Shown in pieces: positions 1 to 9,073 of a DNA stretch of 64,000 nucleotides. The number at the start of each line of letters is the position of its first letter. Within the stretch, counting starts at the first letter, position 1. This DNA is from UBA4416 sp040389965 (GTDB lineage Bacteria; Bacteroidota; Bacteroidia; B-17B0; Aurantibacillaceae). Under the pieces are notes generated by a model, which was not told the DNA's origin, did no database searches, and worked only from the letters and a program-made list of their open reading frames with translations. The translations under genes and the position numbers were made by a program. The stretch lies in NCBI GenBank assembly GCA_040389965.1, contig JAZJZF010000021.1, forward strand, positions 1 to 64,000, given 5' to 3'.

Positions 1-1058
1 GCCGCGATAATTCATTAGCAGGACAGAAGAAAAGTGAAGGCACCAAATTAACAGCTGAACAGGAAGCCAGCCTTAAATCGCCTGTAACTATTGAGTTACA
101 AAAACAGATAGATGCTATTCCTCCAAAGATAGAAAGCGAAAAAATAGCTTATGAGAAAAAAGTAAATCAGTTATCAAAAACAACGGCGCCCGCCAAGCCT
201 TTAAAAGCAACAAGCGGCAGGCAACAGTTTCAACTGGATGTTAACTATAAAGAGTTTCCGGAGCTGAGTGCCTTTAAAAATGCCGTATTTGAAGTAGGTA
301 CAGAAAACAAGAATTACAATTCCGATTTTTCTAAAATTACCTGGACCAGCGCTGAAATAACTGAAGGACCTCAAAAAGGAAAAAACTACACCTTAATCTT
401 AACACAGATAAACAGAGTAGAAAGATTAGTCGTTTACCCTGCCTTAACAGGCGCTAATTACGATGTAGCCTTAAAATCGTATGAAGCCAAATTTGAAGAT
501 TACAAAAATTTAGCAGCCAAGCGTGAAGCAAACGAAAAGAAATTAAAAGAAGAGTTTGAAGAACGACAAGCCAAATTTGCTACCGAACAAAAGGAGTTAT
601 ACCAAAAACTGACGAAGGAACGCATTCGCTTAATGAGAGAACAGGAGCAACAACAAACAGAACAAATGGCGTCTTTTAGCAATGCACAAAAAGTAACGCG
701 TATTTTTAACGTTAGTAACTTTGGTATTTGTAACTCCGACTGTCCGCATAATATGCCTACAGAAGCAAAAATGAATCCTGTATTTTTAGTGAACAATGGT
801 GCTTCTTTTATAACACCGGGCATTATATACCTTGTTTGTCATGATAAAAATCTTGTGTTCAATTATTCATACGAACCTGTTTGTTACAATCCAAAAGACA
901 AGTATACTATATGCGCTATGGCAAATGGCAAGCTTTATATTTGTGATAAGGAGACCTTTGGTAAATGTGTTGCTGCAAAACAAAATAAAATTCCGGTAAA
1001 AGAATTAAACCCGGATGCAAGCGATGCCACAGACCTGAGAATAGCACTGGGAATTTAA
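1..1058 (+). CDS. C-terminal part of an unrecognised protein (5' truncated)
   Basis: The reading frame is open from base 3 to the TAA at 1056-1058 (351 residues) and has no start inside the window, so the gene begins upstream. The visible part has a Lys/Glu/Gln-rich, probably coiled-coil stretch at about residues 155-220, followed by a compact C-terminal region with several Cys residues, including a CNSDCPH segment. The first ATG (633) lies inside the charged stretch and is unlikely to be the real start. I do not recognise a family. The SUMF1-like gene follows after 24 bases on the same strand, so the two are probably co-transcribed. Confidence 0.8.
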   Translation, partial: RDNSLAGQKKSEGTKLTAEQEASLKSPVTIELQKQIDAIPPKIESEKIAYEKKVNQLSKTTAPAKPLKATSGRQQFQLDVNYKEFPELSAFKNAVFEVGTENKNYNSDFSKITWTSAEITEGPQKGKNYTLILTQINRVERLVVYPALTGANYDVALKSYEAKFEDYKNLAAKREANEKKLKEEFEERQAKFATEQKELYQKLTKERIRLMREQEQQQTEQMASFSNAQKVTRIFNVSNFGICNSDCPHNMPTEAKMNPVFLVNNGASFITPGIIYLVCHDKNLVFNYSYEPVCYNPKDKYTICAMANGKLYICDKETFGKCVAAKQNKIPVKELNPDASDATDLRIALGI

Positions 1059-1082
1059 TCTATAAACTTAAAGCTTACACTT

Positions 1083-1856
1083 ATGAAAACACTATTTGCT
1101 ACAATAGTCTTGGCTGCGCTATGCCTGTCATTTATTAAAACAAAACCATTTACTCCACCGGGAACAATGCAAATAAGCGATACACTGTTTGTGGATGCTA
1201 CCGAAATTACAAACTTCAGCTGGCGGGAATATGAAAACAGTATCAAATCGATGTACGGCGTAAATTCGAAGGAACATTTAGCAGCCTTACCCGATACCTT
1301 ATGCTGGAGAGATAAATTATCAAATAATGAACCTTATGTTCAATATTATTACAGACATATTGCCTATAGCCAATTTCCTGTAGTAGGAATCAGCTACGAG
1401 CAGGCAGTCGCGTTTTGTAAATGGAGAACAGAACAGGTAAAAACGCTTCTTTCCATAAAAAAAGATTTCGCGCATTCTAATTTCGAATACCGTTTACCTA
1501 CAAAAGCTGAATGGGAATTCTTCTCACAATCATCCTCTGCTTTTTTTAAGAACAATGGTAAAGATGAAAAAGGGAATGCCCTCGCCAATTTCTTATCCCT
1601 GCAAAGCAATGGTGATGCAACGCCGCCAAATGGCCGTTATGCAGATGTAACGTCGCCCGTGCATTCTTACAGTCCAAATTCTTTAAAACTATATAACACA
1701 ATTGGTAATGTAGCTGAAATAGTTGCGGATAAAGGGATCTGTAAAGGCGGTGGCTGGAGAAACCAACCTGAAGAGTGCAGAGTTGGAAAAGATATGCCAT
1801 ACACCAAGCCAACAGCATGGATTGGTTTCAGATGTGTATGCGTTATGAAGAAGTAG
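1083..1856 (+). CDS. Exported SUMF1/FGE-fold (GldK-like) protein
   Basis: A protein of 257 residues with an N-terminal hydrophobic signal segment (about residues 1-20). Features of the formylglycine-generating-enzyme/SUMF1 fold are visible: an early VDATEITNFSWREY segment, the PVVGISYEQAVAFCKWR helix, the RLPTKAEWEF signature, GNVAEIV, then GGGWRN and a final GFRCV strand. In Bacteroidota such proteins are usually non-enzymatic surface or gliding/secretion components (GldJ/GldK relatives); the exact role here is unknown. It follows the truncated gene closely. Its 3' end overlaps the convergent bioF by 14 bp. Confidence 0.8.
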   Translation: MKTLFATIVLAALCLSFIKTKPFTPPGTMQISDTLFVDATEITNFSWREYENSIKSMYGVNSKEHLAALPDTLCWRDKLSNNEPYVQYYYRHIAYSQFPVVGISYEQAVAFCKWRTEQVKTLLSIKKDFAHSNFEYRLPTKAEWEFFSQSSSAFFKNNGKDEKGNALANFLSLQSNGDATPPNGRYADVTSPVHSYSPNSLKLYNTIGNVAEIVADKGICKGGGWRNQPEECRVGKDMPYTKPTAWIGFRCVCVMKK

Positions 1857-2973
1857 TTAATAGCTCAACCAGTTTTTCAATCTCTTCTTTCGTATTAAAA
1901 GAGTGAAGGCAAATTCTGACACGCTCCTGCCCTTCTTTAACCGTAGGACTTTTAATAGCTTTTACAAATAAATGATGCGCTTTGCATGTGTCTTCTAATG
2001 CCTGAACATGATCATTACCCGGAATTAATTTACAATGGATCGAACTCTTGCTTTCTATGACAGAAGCGGCTGTTGGCATCAATGAATTAAAATAATGAAT
2101 GTTATTTTTTAATGCCTCTATATCTGTTGTTTTTTCAAGCAATTGATAGGCTGCTTTAATAGCAAGCAAACTATGTTCCGGCATGGCAGTAGTATAAATA
2201 AAAGAACGCGAAAAATTAACCAGGTATTGTTTCAGCTCATTGCTACCGGCTATTGCCGCGCCATGGCAGCCCATTGCTTTACCATAAGTATAAACACGGG
2301 CAAAGCAATCGTTTTCTATTTTTAATTCCTCGCACAGGCCCCTGCCCTGCTTTCCAAATACACCAATGGCATGGGCTTCATCTACAATTAAATGCGCATG
2401 ATATGTTTTGCAGATCTTTACCAGTTCCGCTAATGGAGCGCAATCTCCATCCATCGAATACACACTTTCAACTACCACATAAATTTCTTTATGCGAATCT
2501 CTATGCCTTGAAATAAGCTCTGTTAAAGCCTCCGTATTATTATGCCTGAATTTATAATTGGAAGCATAACTTAAACGAATGCCATCAATTAAAGAAGCAT
2601 GAATTAATTCATCGCTTAAAATCAGATCGCCTTTTTGCGGAACAGAAGACAGTAAACCCAGATTGGCATCATAACCGGAGTTATATAGCAAGGCCGCTTC
2701 GGCATGATGGTATGCGGCAATTTCTTTTTCCAATACTTCATATAAAACAGAATTCCCACTGATAAGGCGGGAACCTGTAGAACCTGTTTTTAGAGATGAT
2801 TGTAATTTTTTTAGTTCATTCGATAAGGCTCCTGTATTTGAAAATCCTAAATAATCATTGCTTGAAAAATCAATAACAGGATAATCGGTTTTCAGTGAAC
2901 GTAAGAATCCTTTTTCTTTACGCTGTTCTATTAAAGAAGCAAGCGAGGCAGGAAACGGTTTAGTGTTGAGCAT
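1843..2973 (-). CDS. bioF: 8-amino-7-oxononanoate synthase (biotin pathway)
   Basis: A PLP-dependent alpha-oxoamine synthase of 376 residues. It condenses pimeloyl-ACP/CoA with L-alanine to give KAPA, the first dedicated step of the biotin ring pathway. Visible features are the FSSNDYLG motif near residue 37, GSTGSRL near 64-70, the cofactor aspartate in VDEAHAIG (about 197-204) and the Schiff-base lysine in YTYGKAMG (about K232). Its ATG overlaps the stop of the upstream WG-repeat gene by one base (TAATG), so translation is probably coupled. bioB lies further upstream in the same direction. A 2-amino-3-ketobutyrate CoA ligase (kbl) is the main alternative, but the neighbour bioB favours bioF. 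Confidence 0.92.
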   Translation of the reverse strand: MLNTKPFPASLASLIEQRKEKGFLRSLKTDYPVIDFSSNDYLGFSNTGALSNELKKLQSSLKTGSTGSRLISGNSVLYEVLEKEIAAYHHAEAALLYNSGYDANLGLLSSVPQKGDLILSDELIHASLIDGIRLSYASNYKFRHNNTEALTELISRHRDSHKEIYVVVESVYSMDGDCAPLAELVKICKTYHAHLIVDEAHAIGVFGKQGRGLCEELKIENDCFARVYTYGKAMGCHGAAIAGSNELKQYLVNFSRSFIYTTAMPEHSLLAIKAAYQLLEKTTDIEALKNNIHYFNSLMPTAASVIESKSSIHCKLIPGNDHVQALEDTCKAHHLFVKAIKSPTVKEGQERVRICLHSFNTKEEIEKLVELLTTSS

Positions 2974-3446
2974 TAATTATTGGGTTTGATCAGCACTTCT
3001 GTTTTATCAGGATTAATGGCTTTAATAATACCACCATCTTCTACTTTCAACTTCTCATATTTCATATCCACAATTACTTTTCCGGTTTTATTGATAACGC
3101 CACAAAGGCCGTCTTTTCTAACTACCGCATTATCGCCTTTAAAATGACTGATGTAATCATATTTATTATCAATAACCACCTTTCCGGTATTATCAATCAC
3201 GCCAACCAAGCCATTCTTACGTGTAAATACCTTGCCATCTTTTCCAAAGCCCGAAATGTGTTCATACTCAGGTTTAACAATCTCTTTACCTTCTGTATTG
3301 ATAACACCTACCTGTCTCCCTTTACTAACAACTGCGTATCCATTATTGAACTTCCCGATCTTATCATATTTGGAAGATATTTCGGTAGATTGCGCAAAAC
3401 CCGCAACGAAAGCGATAACAAAGGCGAATGCAAAAAAATGTTTCAT
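2973..3446 (-). CDS. Exported WG-repeat-like protein within the biotin cluster
   Basis: A protein of 157 residues with a clear signal peptide (MKHFFAFAFVIAFVAGFAQS). After this come about three tandem units of the WG/KWG beta-repeat type, each running roughly YDKIGKF-NGYAVV-K--GVIN-GK-IV; the usual Trp is replaced so the cores read VGVI or CGVI. Repeats occupy about residues 25-140. It is presumably periplasmic or surface-exposed. It lies between bioB (63-bp gap) and bioF (1-base stop/start overlap). That position makes it part of the biotin transcription unit, yet no role of WG repeats in biotin synthesis is known to me. Confidence 0.85.
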   Translation of the reverse strand: MKHFFAFAFVIAFVAGFAQSTEISSKYDKIGKFNNGYAVVSKGRQVGVINTEGKEIVKPEYEHISGFGKDGKVFTRKNGLVGVIDNTGKVVIDNKYDYISHFKGDNAVVRKDGLCGVINKTGKVIVDMKYEKLKVEDGGIIKAINPDKTEVLIKPNN

Positions 3447-3509
3447 AATTTAAAGATTAATATTTCAACAAAGTTAAATTGTAAAGACTAAACCTGTTGT
3501 TAAATAGTA

Positions 3510-4487
3510 TTAAACTAATTCTTCTTTTAATTTATCGGTAAACGCTTTTTTAGTAGTGAGTCCTAAAATAGTAAACATCTCCATATCCTGATTAAACAAA
3601 GGATTTGGGGTCGTTAATAATTTTTCGCCGGCAAATATTGAATTAGCCCCTGCCATAAAGCATAAGGCCTGGCCTTCCATACTCATGCTTAAACGACCTG
3701 CCGATAAACGCACAGCCGTTCTTGGCAATACAATACGTGTTGTAGCAATCATACGTACCATATCCCAAATTGGCACCGGTGGCTGATCTTCCATAGGAGT
3801 ACCTTCCACTGCTACCAATGCATTAATAGGCACTGATTCAGGCTGAGGACGAAGAATACTTAACGTATGTAACATCCCTACTCTGTCTTCAATTCTCTCA
3901 CCCATTCCAATGATACCACCTGAGCACACGGTTAATCCTGCTTTACGCACATTGTTGATCGTGTTTAAACGATCATCGTAATTACGTGTCGAGATAATAT
4001 TATTATAATTTTCTTCGCTCGTATCAATGTTGTGGTTGTATGCATATAATCCGGCATCAGCCAGTTTACGCGCCTGCTCTTCCGTAACCATTCCTAAGGT
4101 TGCACATACTTCCATACCTTTACTGTTGATGGTTTTCACCATATCCAATACGGTATCAAAATCGCGGTTATCACGCACTTCGCGCCATGCAGCGCCAAGA
4201 CACATACGGCTCGCGCCACCTGCTTTTGCATTATCCGCTGCTTCGTTCACTTCGGGTACGCTCATTAATTTATGAACTTTAACCTCTGTGTGGTAACGTG
4301 CTGCCTGTGGGCAATAAGCACAATCTTCGGGGCAGCCGCCGGTTTTAATTGATAATAACGAACTCACCTGCACTTCGCCAACAGTATGATGTTGTTTATG
4401 TACTTCAGCAGCTCTATATATTAATTCCATTAACGGAGTGTTATACACATCCAGGATTTCTTGTTTTGTCCAATCTTTTATAGCCAT
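3510..4487 (-). CDS. bioB: Biotin synthase (radical SAM)
   Basis: A radical SAM enzyme of 325 residues that inserts sulfur into dethiobiotin. The radical SAM cluster motif is CPEDCAYC, with cysteines at about residues 52, 56 and 59. It is followed by the family segments GASRMCLGAAWR, YNHNIDTSEE and CSGGIIGMGE. A conserved AGRLSMSMEGQALCFMAGANSIF stretch near the C-terminus holds the arginine and cysteine residues of the [2Fe-2S] site region. The length is normal for the family. It is the first gene of a bioB, WG-repeat gene, bioF cluster. The 134-bp region upstream separates it from a divergent small gene; I found no recognisable BirA box there. Confidence 0.96.
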   Translation of the reverse strand: MAIKDWTKQEILDVYNTPLMELIYRAAEVHKQHHTVGEVQVSSLLSIKTGGCPEDCAYCPQAARYHTEVKVHKLMSVPEVNEAADNAKAGGASRMCLGAAWREVRDNRDFDTVLDMVKTINSKGMEVCATLGMVTEEQARKLADAGLYAYNHNIDTSEENYNNIISTRNYDDRLNTINNVRKAGLTVCSGGIIGMGERIEDRVGMLHTLSILRPQPESVPINALVAVEGTPMEDQPPVPIWDMVRMIATTRIVLPRTAVRLSAGRLSMSMEGQALCFMAGANSIFAGEKLLTTPNPLFNQDMEMFTILGLTTKKAFTDKLKEELV

Positions 4488-4621
4488 ATAACGTTTTGTA
4501 GTTCAAACAAATTTAATGTAAATGCCACAGATTACAAAGGCTTAATTTTCAAAAAAACCACTGTTAGTAATTTTAACTTTCCCTGCATGTATCCTTTTAA
4601 TATAAATCCGTTATTTGTTAT

Positions 4622-4915
4622 ATGCTAAAAAAGCTTGGCTTTATATTATTGCTCACATTTCTTTACTCTTTACCTGTAAAAGCACAGTTTGAAGAGAGTA
4701 AGGAAAGGAAAAAAATGTGGCATAAATCAAGAAAACGGGGCAAAAAAAGGATGGCTTTTAATCCTTACCTCGACAAAGGGGAAAAACCAAGTCAGAAACT
4801 AGCCAAAGATAATGCCCGTGGTCAAAAACGCATGGAAAAAGAGGCCAGAAAACAGAAAAAACGTAGCATGAAAAAATTAGGCTACAAAGAAACTAAGGTA
4901 AAGAGGCCTAAGTAA
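4622..4915 (+). CDS. Small secreted, strongly basic protein
   Basis: A protein of 97 residues with a signal peptide (about residues 1-21, ending VKAQ). The mature chain is extremely Lys/Arg-rich with many KKR- and RKQKK-like runs and no cysteines. I recognise no enzyme family. The charge pattern suggests binding of anionic partners such as nucleic acid, LPS or polysaccharide, but that is inference. The gene stands alone: it is divergent from bioB and convergent with the zinc-ribbon gene downstream. Confidence 0.7.
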   Translation: MLKKLGFILLLTFLYSLPVKAQFEESKERKKMWHKSRKRGKKRMAFNPYLDKGEKPSQKLAKDNARGQKRMEKEARKQKKRSMKKLGYKETKVKRPK

Positions 4916-4931
4916 TTAGCTTCCTCAAGTA

Positions 4932-4953
4932 AACTCAGATCTAACGCTGAGTT
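4932..4953. terminator. Weak hairpin between convergent genes
   Basis: The inverted repeat AACTCAG / CTGAGTT (7 bp, 8-nt loop) is followed by a pyrimidine-rich tract. It lies between the convergent ends of the small basic protein gene (4915) and the zinc-ribbon gene (4952) and could terminate the plus-strand transcript. Confidence 0.35.
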
Positions 4954-6070
4954 ATCCCTTATTCTTTCTTACAAAGTAAATAATGGTTCCTACTATAATG
5001 ATAATGGAAATAACCAATGCCGCTATTTTTGCAGCCGAATAAGGTCTTTCGCCCTGTACTTCACCGGTACGGGCATTGATAAGAAAGCGGTATACTTTCT
5101 CTTTATACTTATAAGAGCTTAACCATACCGGTAATAAAATATGTTTAAATGTAATATCGTTATACGTTGAACTGATACTTGTAACCTGCTGCACATCACC
5201 TCCAATATCCTGTTGCACCGTTGATCTTATAATAGGTTGAATACGTTCCTTTGCTTTATCAAATCCCGTTTTCAGATCAACCTGATAGCTTTCAGTAATA
5301 AAACCGCTCAGGTATCTATCGTTGTAGGCTACTAATTCAGGCAGATCCCAGGGTTCAAGTTCATTGGCTAAATTTTCGGGCAGTGATTTGGAAGATACCA
5401 CCAATACATCATCAAACTCGTTATGCACTGTTCCACTGGCCGGAAACCAGTTGGTACGCTGTACCTGACGTGTTTGCGTTCTGCCTTCACTATCCCTGTA
5501 GCTTTCTGTGACATAATAATATGTGCCGCGCATTCCTGTATAATCAGAAACCGTATTGGTATCATAGGTCCAGTAAGGCATATACAATCCGTTTAATTTC
5601 TCAGCAGACTGTTGCGCATACAACTTTAATTTATTAGGCGCAAACCATAAACTTCCTGCCCAGCCAATAAATTTTTGAGTAGCTTCCTTCCTGTCAACCT
5701 TAAAAGGTAACACATAAGAGGGCTTTATAATTGAAGAGGTGGTAGCATTTGTAACCACCAAAGCAGTATCGCAATAAGGACAAGTGCTCGATGTTACATT
5801 TGGCTGCAGCGTAGTAGAAGCCGCACAATTGGTGCATTTTACAGTAATAATTTCCTGCTTGTCTTCAGTATGCGCTTTTTCATTTAAAAAACTTTCAAAA
5901 TCATTTTCTATGATTTCGGTATGCTGTTCCGATTCAATCTCATTTTTTGCGCCGCAGTATTCGCAGTTCAGATAAGGAGTTCCCGGTAAATATTTTAAAT
6001 TGGCTCCGCAATCTTTACACTTAATAAAATTGCCGGTTTCAGCTGTTTGTTCATTAAAATCGTTCGACAT
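4952..6070 (-). CDS. Zinc-ribbon protein with C-terminal membrane anchor
   Basis: A protein of 372 residues. Two zinc-ribbon knuckle pairs are seen in the N-terminal 110 residues: CKDCG with CEYCG, and CTNCA with CPYCD. A long middle region follows with GLYMPYWTYDTNT and a Tyr-rich GTYYYV segment, then a LPVWLSSYKYKEKVYRFLINARTGEVQGERPYS-type block, and one transmembrane helix at about 345-367 with a basic tail. The middle and C-terminal blocks resemble uncharacterised zinc-ribbon membrane proteins found near TerD- or DUF-type genes. No catalytic motif is evident. It is transcribed alone. Confidence 0.75.
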   Translation of the reverse strand: MSNDFNEQTAETGNFIKCKDCGANLKYLPGTPYLNCEYCGAKNEIESEQHTEIIENDFESFLNEKAHTEDKQEIITVKCTNCAASTTLQPNVTSSTCPYCDTALVVTNATTSSIIKPSYVLPFKVDRKEATQKFIGWAGSLWFAPNKLKLYAQQSAEKLNGLYMPYWTYDTNTVSDYTGMRGTYYYVTESYRDSEGRTQTRQVQRTNWFPASGTVHNEFDDVLVVSSKSLPENLANELEPWDLPELVAYNDRYLSGFITESYQVDLKTGFDKAKERIQPIIRSTVQQDIGGDVQQVTSISSTYNDITFKHILLPVWLSSYKYKEKVYRFLINARTGEVQGERPYSAAKIAALVISIIIIVGTIIYFVRKNKG

Positions 6071-6151
6071 ATAAAGACGTTGTAATTGTTAAACTAAGAT
6101 AAACATTTTTTTATATACAATTAAAAATATAATTTACTGTCTGCAAAACAT

Positions 6152-7156
6152 ATGAAAAAATTCTTTATTCTTTTCTTCTTATTTACCTGCACAGGCTTGT
6201 TTTCACAAAGCACCAAAAGCACCTCTACACGTTACTCTTATTGCGACTGGAGCAATATGGTACTTAATAAAAACTATAAATATACAGCTGAAGACACATG
6301 TATTTTTGTAGTGTCTACCCGTAATTATGATGATACTAAAAAAGAATTTGTAGACTACGATTTTGACACCACCAACACCCTGAAATATTTTGCCGTATAC
6401 TTTAAAGGAAATAACTGGACAGCCGTTCCCTACCCTACCTTAGAAAAACTACTCGATCTTAAAAGTGATTTTAAAAATTTTGTGGTTTTTACCGAAGGCC
6501 TCGGAAAGACCTTTACATCAGGCATTGACAGAGCTACTAACTTAATGAGGATTTACGCTATTGATGAATTATTTTTTGACTGGCCCACACAAAGGCCTTA
6601 TATGAAACCCGGAAAAAACATTAAAACCACTTACCTCGTTTCTATTAAAGTAGCCAAACCTTATGCAGCATTTTTGGAAGAATTTCAACGTTATAAAAAA
6701 ACACATACATCTAAATTTAAAGTCACAACCCTATTTTTTCACAGCATGGGAAATTTAGTTTTAATGTATGGATTGAAAGATAATTTGTTTAAAAATATAG
6801 AACCCGGAATTATTGATAATGTCTTACTGAATGCCGCCTGTGTGCCTCAGCGAAAACATGCTGAATGGCTTGGTAAACTGAACTTTTCGAAGAACAGGTT
6901 TGTAACCATTAATAAAAGAGACCGGAATTTAAATGGCGCAAAAATTATTTTTTTCAGGCATCAGCTTGGCGAGAAGGTCAAAAAACCTTTATGTCCCGAT
7001 GTGCATTATGTTTATTTTTCGAAGGTGCTGCATAAAGAACATAACTATTACCTTATACGCCCATTACTTGCACAAAAACCTTTTTTGAAACAATTTTATG
7101 CAGACCTGTTTGAAGGAAAAATGCCTGTGATGAGCTACCCTAAAGGTTTTCATTAG
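6152..7156 (+). CDS. Exported alpha/beta-hydrolase-like protein (DUF900-like)
   Basis: A protein of 334 residues with a signal peptide (about residues 1-19, ending LFSQ). A nucleophile-elbow-like HSMGN sequence lies at about residue 198, preceded by a hydrophobic strand (TTLFF), as in DUF900/lipase-type alpha/beta hydrolases. The segment VLLNAACVPQRKHAEW just after it fits the strand following the elbow. A conserved His (HYVYFSKVLHKEHNYY) near residue 295-305 may complete the triad. Substrate unknown. It is a single gene between two minus-strand genes. Confidence 0.7.
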   Translation: MKKFFILFFLFTCTGLFSQSTKSTSTRYSYCDWSNMVLNKNYKYTAEDTCIFVVSTRNYDDTKKEFVDYDFDTTNTLKYFAVYFKGNNWTAVPYPTLEKLLDLKSDFKNFVVFTEGLGKTFTSGIDRATNLMRIYAIDELFFDWPTQRPYMKPGKNIKTTYLVSIKVAKPYAAFLEEFQRYKKTHTSKFKVTTLFFHSMGNLVLMYGLKDNLFKNIEPGIIDNVLLNAACVPQRKHAEWLGKLNFSKNRFVTINKRDRNLNGAKIIFFRHQLGEKVKKPLCPDVHYVYFSKVLHKEHNYYLIRPLLAQKPFLKQFYADLFEGKMPVMSYPKGFH

Positions 7157-7180
7157 TTCCGTATTAGGTAATATTAATGC

Positions 7181-7606
7181 CTACTTTTTCTCGTTGCTTA
7201 TATCTAAATAGGTAATTTGAGTCGCTTTAAATTTAGTTTTTAATGAGTCATTCAAAGTTTGAATAAATATTTTGTGTGGTGGCCTCGATCGAAATCCATG
7301 ATAACCAACATATTTAAGACGAATTTTTATAGTATCGTTTATTTCATAAAGCCTTATCAAGAATGTGTGATAGTCGGGTCCATAAAAATGCAAAGAGTCA
7401 AATGCCGGATTAGCGTTTCGGGTATAAAATTTCTCTTTTACAGAAAGATTAAAAATTAATTTTCCTATTGCAATTTTTGTAGTTGTGTCTTTTACTGTAT
7501 TTAAAACTATATACTCAGTATCAAGCTTACCACGATAATTATAAATAATAAAAGCACAAGAATTGAATAAAAACCCTAATATAAGTGTGAGAAGAATTTT
7601 CTTCAT
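7181..7606 (-). CDS. Small putative lipoprotein
   Basis: A protein of 141 residues. Its N-terminus is a lipoprotein signal, MKKILLTLILGFLFNSC, with the lipobox cysteine at residue 17. The mature part is predicted beta-rich and carries no motif that I recognise. It lies 41 bp downstream of the ornithine aminotransferase gene on the same strand and is convergent with the hydrolase gene. Confidence 0.6.
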   Translation of the reverse strand: MKKILLTLILGFLFNSCAFIIYNYRGKLDTEYIVLNTVKDTTTKIAIGKLIFNLSVKEKFYTRNANPAFDSLHFYGPDYHTFLIRLYEINDTIKIRLKYVGYHGFRSRPPHKIFIQTLNDSLKTKFKATQITYLDISNEKK

Positions 7607-7647
7607 TATTTACACTTTCAAAATAGCGTTTATATTTTAAATTAGCT

Positions 7648-8820
7648 TTAATTAAATGATTCCAGTGTTTTTTTAATGATTGATGCACATTCCAGAATTT
7701 GCTCTTTGGTAATAACCAATGGAGGAGCAAAACGAATGATATCGCCATGTGTAGGCTTTGCCAATAAACCGTTCTCTGCTAATTTCAAACACACTTCCCA
7801 GGCAGAAATACCATCTTTTTCTTTAATAACAATGGCATTTAATAACCCTTTTCCACGTACAATAGTAAGTCTGTCCGATTTAATAGTTCTTAATTCGGTT
7901 CTTAAGAGTTCGCCTAATTTCTCAGCATTGTCAGCCAATTTTTCATCCAGTATANNNNNNNNNNNNNTGCACATCATCACCTCATCATTTGTTAATACAG
8001 CGGATACTGGATACATACCGCCGCTTAATGCTTTTCCTAAAATAAGCATATCCGGTTTCACACCTTCATGGTCGCAAGCCAGCATTTTGCCGGTACGTGC
8101 AATCCCTGTCTGGATTTCATCTGCCATAAATAATACATGAGCAGCTTTACACATTTCTGCGCAGGTTTTTAAATACCCTTCATTTGGCACCATTACGCCT
8201 GCTTCGCCCTGTATAGGTTCTACAAGAAAACCAACTACAGACTGGTCTTTCAGCGCTTCAGCCAAAGCTTCAATATTGTTATAAGGAATAGTAATATAAC
8301 CCGGAGTATATGGCCCGAAATTTTTGCGCGCATCAGGATCAGTGCTTGCCGATACAATAGAAATAGTTCTTCCGTGGAAGTTACCTTCGCACACAATAAT
8401 TTTTGCCGTATTTTCAGCTACTTTCTTTTTTTCGTAACCCCATTTACGCGCCAGTTTCATAGCGGTTTCAACCGCTTCGGCACCTGTGTTCATAGGCAAT
8501 ACCTTATCAAAGCCAAATAAGCCTGTAATATATTTTTCGTATTCGCCTAGTACGTTGTTATGAAAAGCACGCGATGTTAATGCCAGTTTTTGTGATTGCT
8601 CCACTAAGGTTTGAACAATTTTTGGATGGCAATGTCCTTGATTTACCGCACTATAAGCCGATAAAAAATCATAATATTGTTTACCATCTACATCCCAAAC
8701 ATGTACACCAAGGCCACGCTCTAAAACTACCGGTAAAGGGTGGTAGTTATGTGCACCGTATTTGTCTTCAAGATCAATTAATTGTTGGCTTTTGGCGGAT
8801 AATGCTGTTTCTGCGATCAT
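7648..8820 (-). CDS. rocD: Ornithine aminotransferase (interrupted by an assembly gap)
   Basis: A class-III PLP aminotransferase that converts ornithine and 2-oxoglutarate to glutamate semialdehyde and glutamate. Family segments are visible: YHPLPVVLERGLGVHVWDVDG near the start, NTGAEAVETAMKLARKWGY, CEGNFHGRTISIVSAS, FLVEPIQGEAGV and the PLP-lysine segment LILGKALSGGMYPVSAV. After MMC the sequence meets 13 N and resumes at ILDEKLADNAEKLGE. In relatives this interval contains a conserved block of about 26 residues ending the GEHG...GGNPL region. The true gap is therefore probably about 78 bases rather than 13, and the reading frame is preserved. The gene is otherwise intact. Confidence 0.93.
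   Translation of the reverse strand: MIAETALSAKSQQLIDLEDKYGAHNYHPLPVVLERGLGVHVWDVDGKQYYDFLSAYSAVNQGHCHPKIVQTLVEQSQKLALTSRAFHNNVLGEYEKYITGLFGFDKVLPMNTGAEAVETAMKLARKWGYEKKKVAENTAKIIVCEGNFHGRTISIVSASTDPDARKNFGPYTPGYITIPYNNIEALAEALKDQSVVGFLVEPIQGEAGVMVPNEGYLKTCAEMCKAAHVLFMADEIQTGIARTGKMLACDHEGVKPDMLILGKALSGGMYPVSAVLTNDEVMMCXXXXXILDEKLADNAEKLGELLRTELRTIKSDRLTIVRGKGLLNAIVIKEKDGISAWEVCLKLAENGLLAKPTHGDIIRFAPPLVITKEQILECASIIKKTLESFN
7955..7967. other. Assembly gap (13 N) inside rocD
   Basis: Thirteen undetermined bases. The flanking protein sequence shows that roughly 26 conserved aminotransferase residues are missing here, so the printed gap length underestimates the real one. The frame is the same on both sides. 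Confidence 0.95.
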
Positions 8821-9042
8821 AATGGTAATTTTATTATTACAAAGATAGAAAAAGCCCTTTAAATGACCTAATCAGGGAAGAGATGCTATTAAATTGTTAA
8901 ACTTAAATGTGAACTTTTGATTATATTGCAAATTATAATCACTAATCCCCTTTAAAAACCTTTAGAATAGAAAAATAGTTAAACACAAAAAAATGTTAAC
9001 AAATTTTAACAGGGGTGGAATAGCTACAACCCTTGTCAATGC

Positions 9043-9050
9043 TAATTTTG
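9043..9050 (+). promoter_or_regulatory. Bacteroidota-type -7 element upstream of moxR
   Basis: TAATTTTG matches the Bacteroidota -7 consensus TAnnTTTG exactly and lies 23 bp before the moxR start. A good -33 TTTG is not evident at the usual distance, so this is a partial match. The 253-bp gap between the divergent rocD and moxR holds nothing else that I recognise. Confidence 0.4.
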
Positions 9051-9073
9051 TGCAGCTTGTATAAAAAACACTT

